This document shows positions 62,269 to 64,000 of a stretch of 64,000 nt of DNA, piece after piece (the first letter of the stretch is position 1; every line of letters begins with the position of its first letter). Location: contig NZ_MKXO01000001.1 in the NCBI RefSeq assembly GCF_001766415.1, forward strand, positions 930,001-994,000, given 5' to 3'. This DNA comes from Exiguobacterium aurantiacum. Lineage in GTDB: Bacteria; Bacillota; Bacilli; Exiguobacteriales; Exiguobacteriaceae. A program made the translations under genes and the position numbers. Below the pieces are notes generated by a model. The model made no database searches. It was not told the DNA's origin and saw only the letters and a list, made by a program, of their open reading frames with translations.

Positions 62269-62405
62269 ATAAATCATCCTACGTTTCGCCCTATATAAAT
62301 TATTTAACAAGGTTACAAAGGAATCACTCAGAATCGATGATTATGATTCTATATTTTGTTACAATGTTTGTAAAATATCATTTTTATACAGGAAAGGGAT
62401 TAACA

Positions 62406-64000
62406 ATGAACACCCAAAAAATCTGGTCTTTTTTAGTTACGAACCTAGTTCCTGAGGAAGATACAAAGTTTACTTATGAGGAATTCAACAAGTGGATGAT
62501 TGATTCACCTACAGAGGCTATGGTTTACTTAGACGGCATTTTCCAATCTTTAACTTTAAAACGTATGTATATGCTTGCAAAGAACACTAAGCGCCCAGCT
62601 CTATCTGAACGATACTTTGATCGTCACGTCATCAAGTTTGGTTGGCAAAAACTAAAGGTCGAACTAAACGCATCGATGAAAGAGTTAAAATGGGCTCACC
62701 GTTACATAGAGTTAAGTGACTTATATACAAAGCGTAACCTTTTAAAAATTGAGACTCTAGAAGCTTTTGAAAAATTGATCTCTTTAGGCGAAGTATATCT
62801 CAACGAGACGGAGAATTCATCCGGACTTTATGACAGCGATGTCTTCACAAAAGAAGAAATACTGGATGACTCTGAAGAGCATAGAGTAAAGCCCATTACA
62901 TTCTCAGAACCACCTACTCAAGAAATCAAAGAAACAATCCCTGAAGACACAACTGTAGAGGATAACGTGAACGATTCATTCACTACCGAAAATCTCCTGG
63001 CCCAAAAAGATACAGTCACCGAGGATATTGTTAGTTCTATAGATATTAATGGAGACGCTACAACTAGCAAATTGCTAGATAAACTTCGTATGCTGCAATC
63101 TTCTTCGAAAGAATCGGTCGTCAATGCAGATAGCTTTGGGGAGTTTCGGGAGTATATGCATATCGATCGCCCGATTCAATACTCTCTCATTGAAACATTA
63201 GAGGCGATTGACAATGAATCCACACCACAACTAATTTTGCTAAGTGGTAGTGTTGGAGATGGGAAGAGTCACTTACTGGCTTACATCAAAGAAAAACATT
63301 CTCATTTGGTCAAAGATTTCAGGATTCATAACGATTCGACCGAGTCATTTGATCCATCAAAAAACTCAATCGAAACATTAGATAGTGTACTATCTTCTTT
63401 TTATAAACAGGATTCTGAAACTAAACATTTGCTGATTGCTATCAACCTAGGAGTTCTTCATAACTTCTATAACTTTGCAGCGTCTGAAAACCGATACGAA
63501 TCACTCAGAAACTTCATTGATGACTCGGACATTTTCGGAAACGGAGAACACATTGTCTATTCAAATAAGTCACTCCACTTATTAAATATAGCCGGCTTCC
63601 AAACTTATAGCTTAGGAACAAACGGTGCCGAGTCTTTGTTCTTCTCGAAGATTTTAGAAAAAGTGGTCTTAACGTCGAACGACAATCCGTTCTATGATGC
63701 TTACTGTGAAGACGTCAATAATGGCATCCAATCTATTATTCATGACAATTACGATTTTCTATCGAATTTGGCTGTCAGAGAATCGGTTGAAAATGTCGTC
63801 ATCCAAACAATGGTGAAAGAAAAGTTAATTATCTCAACGCGAGCATTCTATAATTTCATTTTTGATATTCTTGCACCATCAAACTTAAGCCTTGAACCAG
63901 ATAAACCGAACGCAGCTCTCCCAAACCTTATTTTTGGTCACCCGGATCGTTCAATCATATTGAATGCTTTACATCGAATTGATCCAGTTTCGTTCCGCAC
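62406..64000 (+). CDS. dptF: DNA phosphorothioation-dependent restriction protein DptF, partial, with N-terminal extension
   Basis: The reading frame is open from ATG 62406 (AAAGG upstream) to the window edge, 531 codons, and continues beyond. The P-loop GSVGDGKSHLLAY lies at about residues 281-293, preceded by FREYMHIDRPIQYSLIETLE, the usual DptF opening. The typical family protein is about 500 residues and starts near this point, so residues 1-210 are extra: a helical domain (IWSFLVTNLVPEED ... FDRHVIKFGWQKLKVELNASMKELKWAHRY) and an acidic linker. DptFGH cuts DNA lacking phosphorothioate marks in hosts with DndBCDE. The gene is more AT-rich than the core. Confidence 0.8.
   Translation, partial: MNTQKIWSFLVTNLVPEEDTKFTYEEFNKWMIDSPTEAMVYLDGIFQSLTLKRMYMLAKNTKRPALSERYFDRHVIKFGWQKLKVELNASMKELKWAHRYIELSDLYTKRNLLKIETLEAFEKLISLGEVYLNETENSSGLYDSDVFTKEEILDDSEEHRVKPITFSEPPTQEIKETIPEDTTVEDNVNDSFTTENLLAQKDTVTEDIVSSIDINGDATTSKLLDKLRMLQSSSKESVVNADSFGEFREYMHIDRPIQYSLIETLEAIDNESTPQLILLSGSVGDGKSHLLAYIKEKHSHLVKDFRIHNDSTESFDPSKNSIETLDSVLSSFYKQDSETKHLLIAINLGVLHNFYNFAASENRYESLRNFIDDSDIFGNGEHIVYSNKSLHLLNIAGFQTYSLGTNGAESLFFSKILEKVVLTSNDNPFYDAYCEDVNNGIQSIIHDNYDFLSNLAVRESVENVVIQTMVKEKLIISTRAFYNFIFDILAPSNLSLEPDKPNAALPNLIFGHPDRSIILNALHRIDPVSFR

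Noticed and set aside
63090-63135. Internal start for a standard-length DptF
   Set aside because: No good Shine-Dalgarno sequence precedes the in-frame ATG codons there, while AAAGG precedes 62406 and the frame is open and coding-like throughout.
1-64000. CRISPR arrays, insertion sequences, rRNA genes
   Set aside because: No regularly spaced direct repeats, transposase-like frames or rRNA-like stretches were seen on either strand.

Overview
The window reads as a chromosomal segment of a low-GC Gram-positive bacterium of the order Bacillales, most likely a non-sporulating relative such as Exiguobacterium. This rests on gene order and protein character, since no database search was possible. 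Read on the minus strand from right to left, the core follows the Bacillus subtilis order: fadD-fadR-etfB-etfA-trxA-uvrC-yslB-sdhC-sdhA-sdhB-ysmA-murI(racE)-rph-rdgB(ysnA)-ysnB-ysoA-tig-clpX-lonA-ysxC(engB)-hemA-hemC-hemD-hemB-hemL-valS-folC. Several genes known at these junctions in Bacillus are absent: gerE, gerM, lonB, hemX, lysC and fadB. The loss of germination and spore genes fits a non-sporulating lineage. Accessory material sits at the same junctions.

Layout. 1-8,700: part of a type IV pilus-like locus, with a VanW-type wall protein, two canonical class III prepilins, a PilX-like protein, an ankyrin-like membrane protein and a giant DUF5057 surface protein. 8,731-15,000: folC, the AMPylase selO on the opposite strand, two tiny membrane proteins, and valS under a T-box riboswitch with a GUC specifier. 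15,019-20,274: hemACDBL, with a terminator between hemA and hemC. 20,461-23,500: an AI-2E-family permease, then an AT-rich retron (structured ncRNA, small membrane protein, reverse transcriptase), then a highly folded dispersed-repeat element. 23,503-30,247: engB, lon, clpX, tig, ysoA. 30,372-30,732: a tRNA-Arg(UCU) gene split by a 287-nt group I intron inside the anticodon.

30,793-41,358: ysnB, rdgB, rph, murI, ptsH, ysmA, sdhBAC, yslB, uvrC and a flavoprotein disulfide reductase. 41,396-47,196: a complete seven-gene Mrp Na+/H+ antiporter operon lying between uvrC and trxA. 47,472-52,091: trxA and a fatty-acid degradation regulon (etfA, etfB, fadR, fadD) with FadR operators. 52,196-55,124: a YtrA-type GntR regulator with its ABC transporter and a lipoprotein, behind a promoter overlapped by a YtrA-type operator. 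55,239-59,135: a secreted protein, a MarR-nitroreductase-monooxygenase operon with a palindromic operator, and an unrecognised polytopic membrane protein. 59,263-64,000: a three-gene operon (MazG-like pyrophosphohydrolase, phospholipase-D/helicase fusion, wHTH-like protein) divergent from a dptF gene cut by the window edge. dptF probably opens a DNA phosphorothioation-dependent restriction locus.

The most interesting items are the group I intron in tRNA-Arg, the retron with a membrane-protein partner, and the dptF gene with a long extra N-terminal domain. Starts were chosen from Shine-Dalgarno spacing and known family N-termini. Residue positions are approximate unless a named residue number is given.
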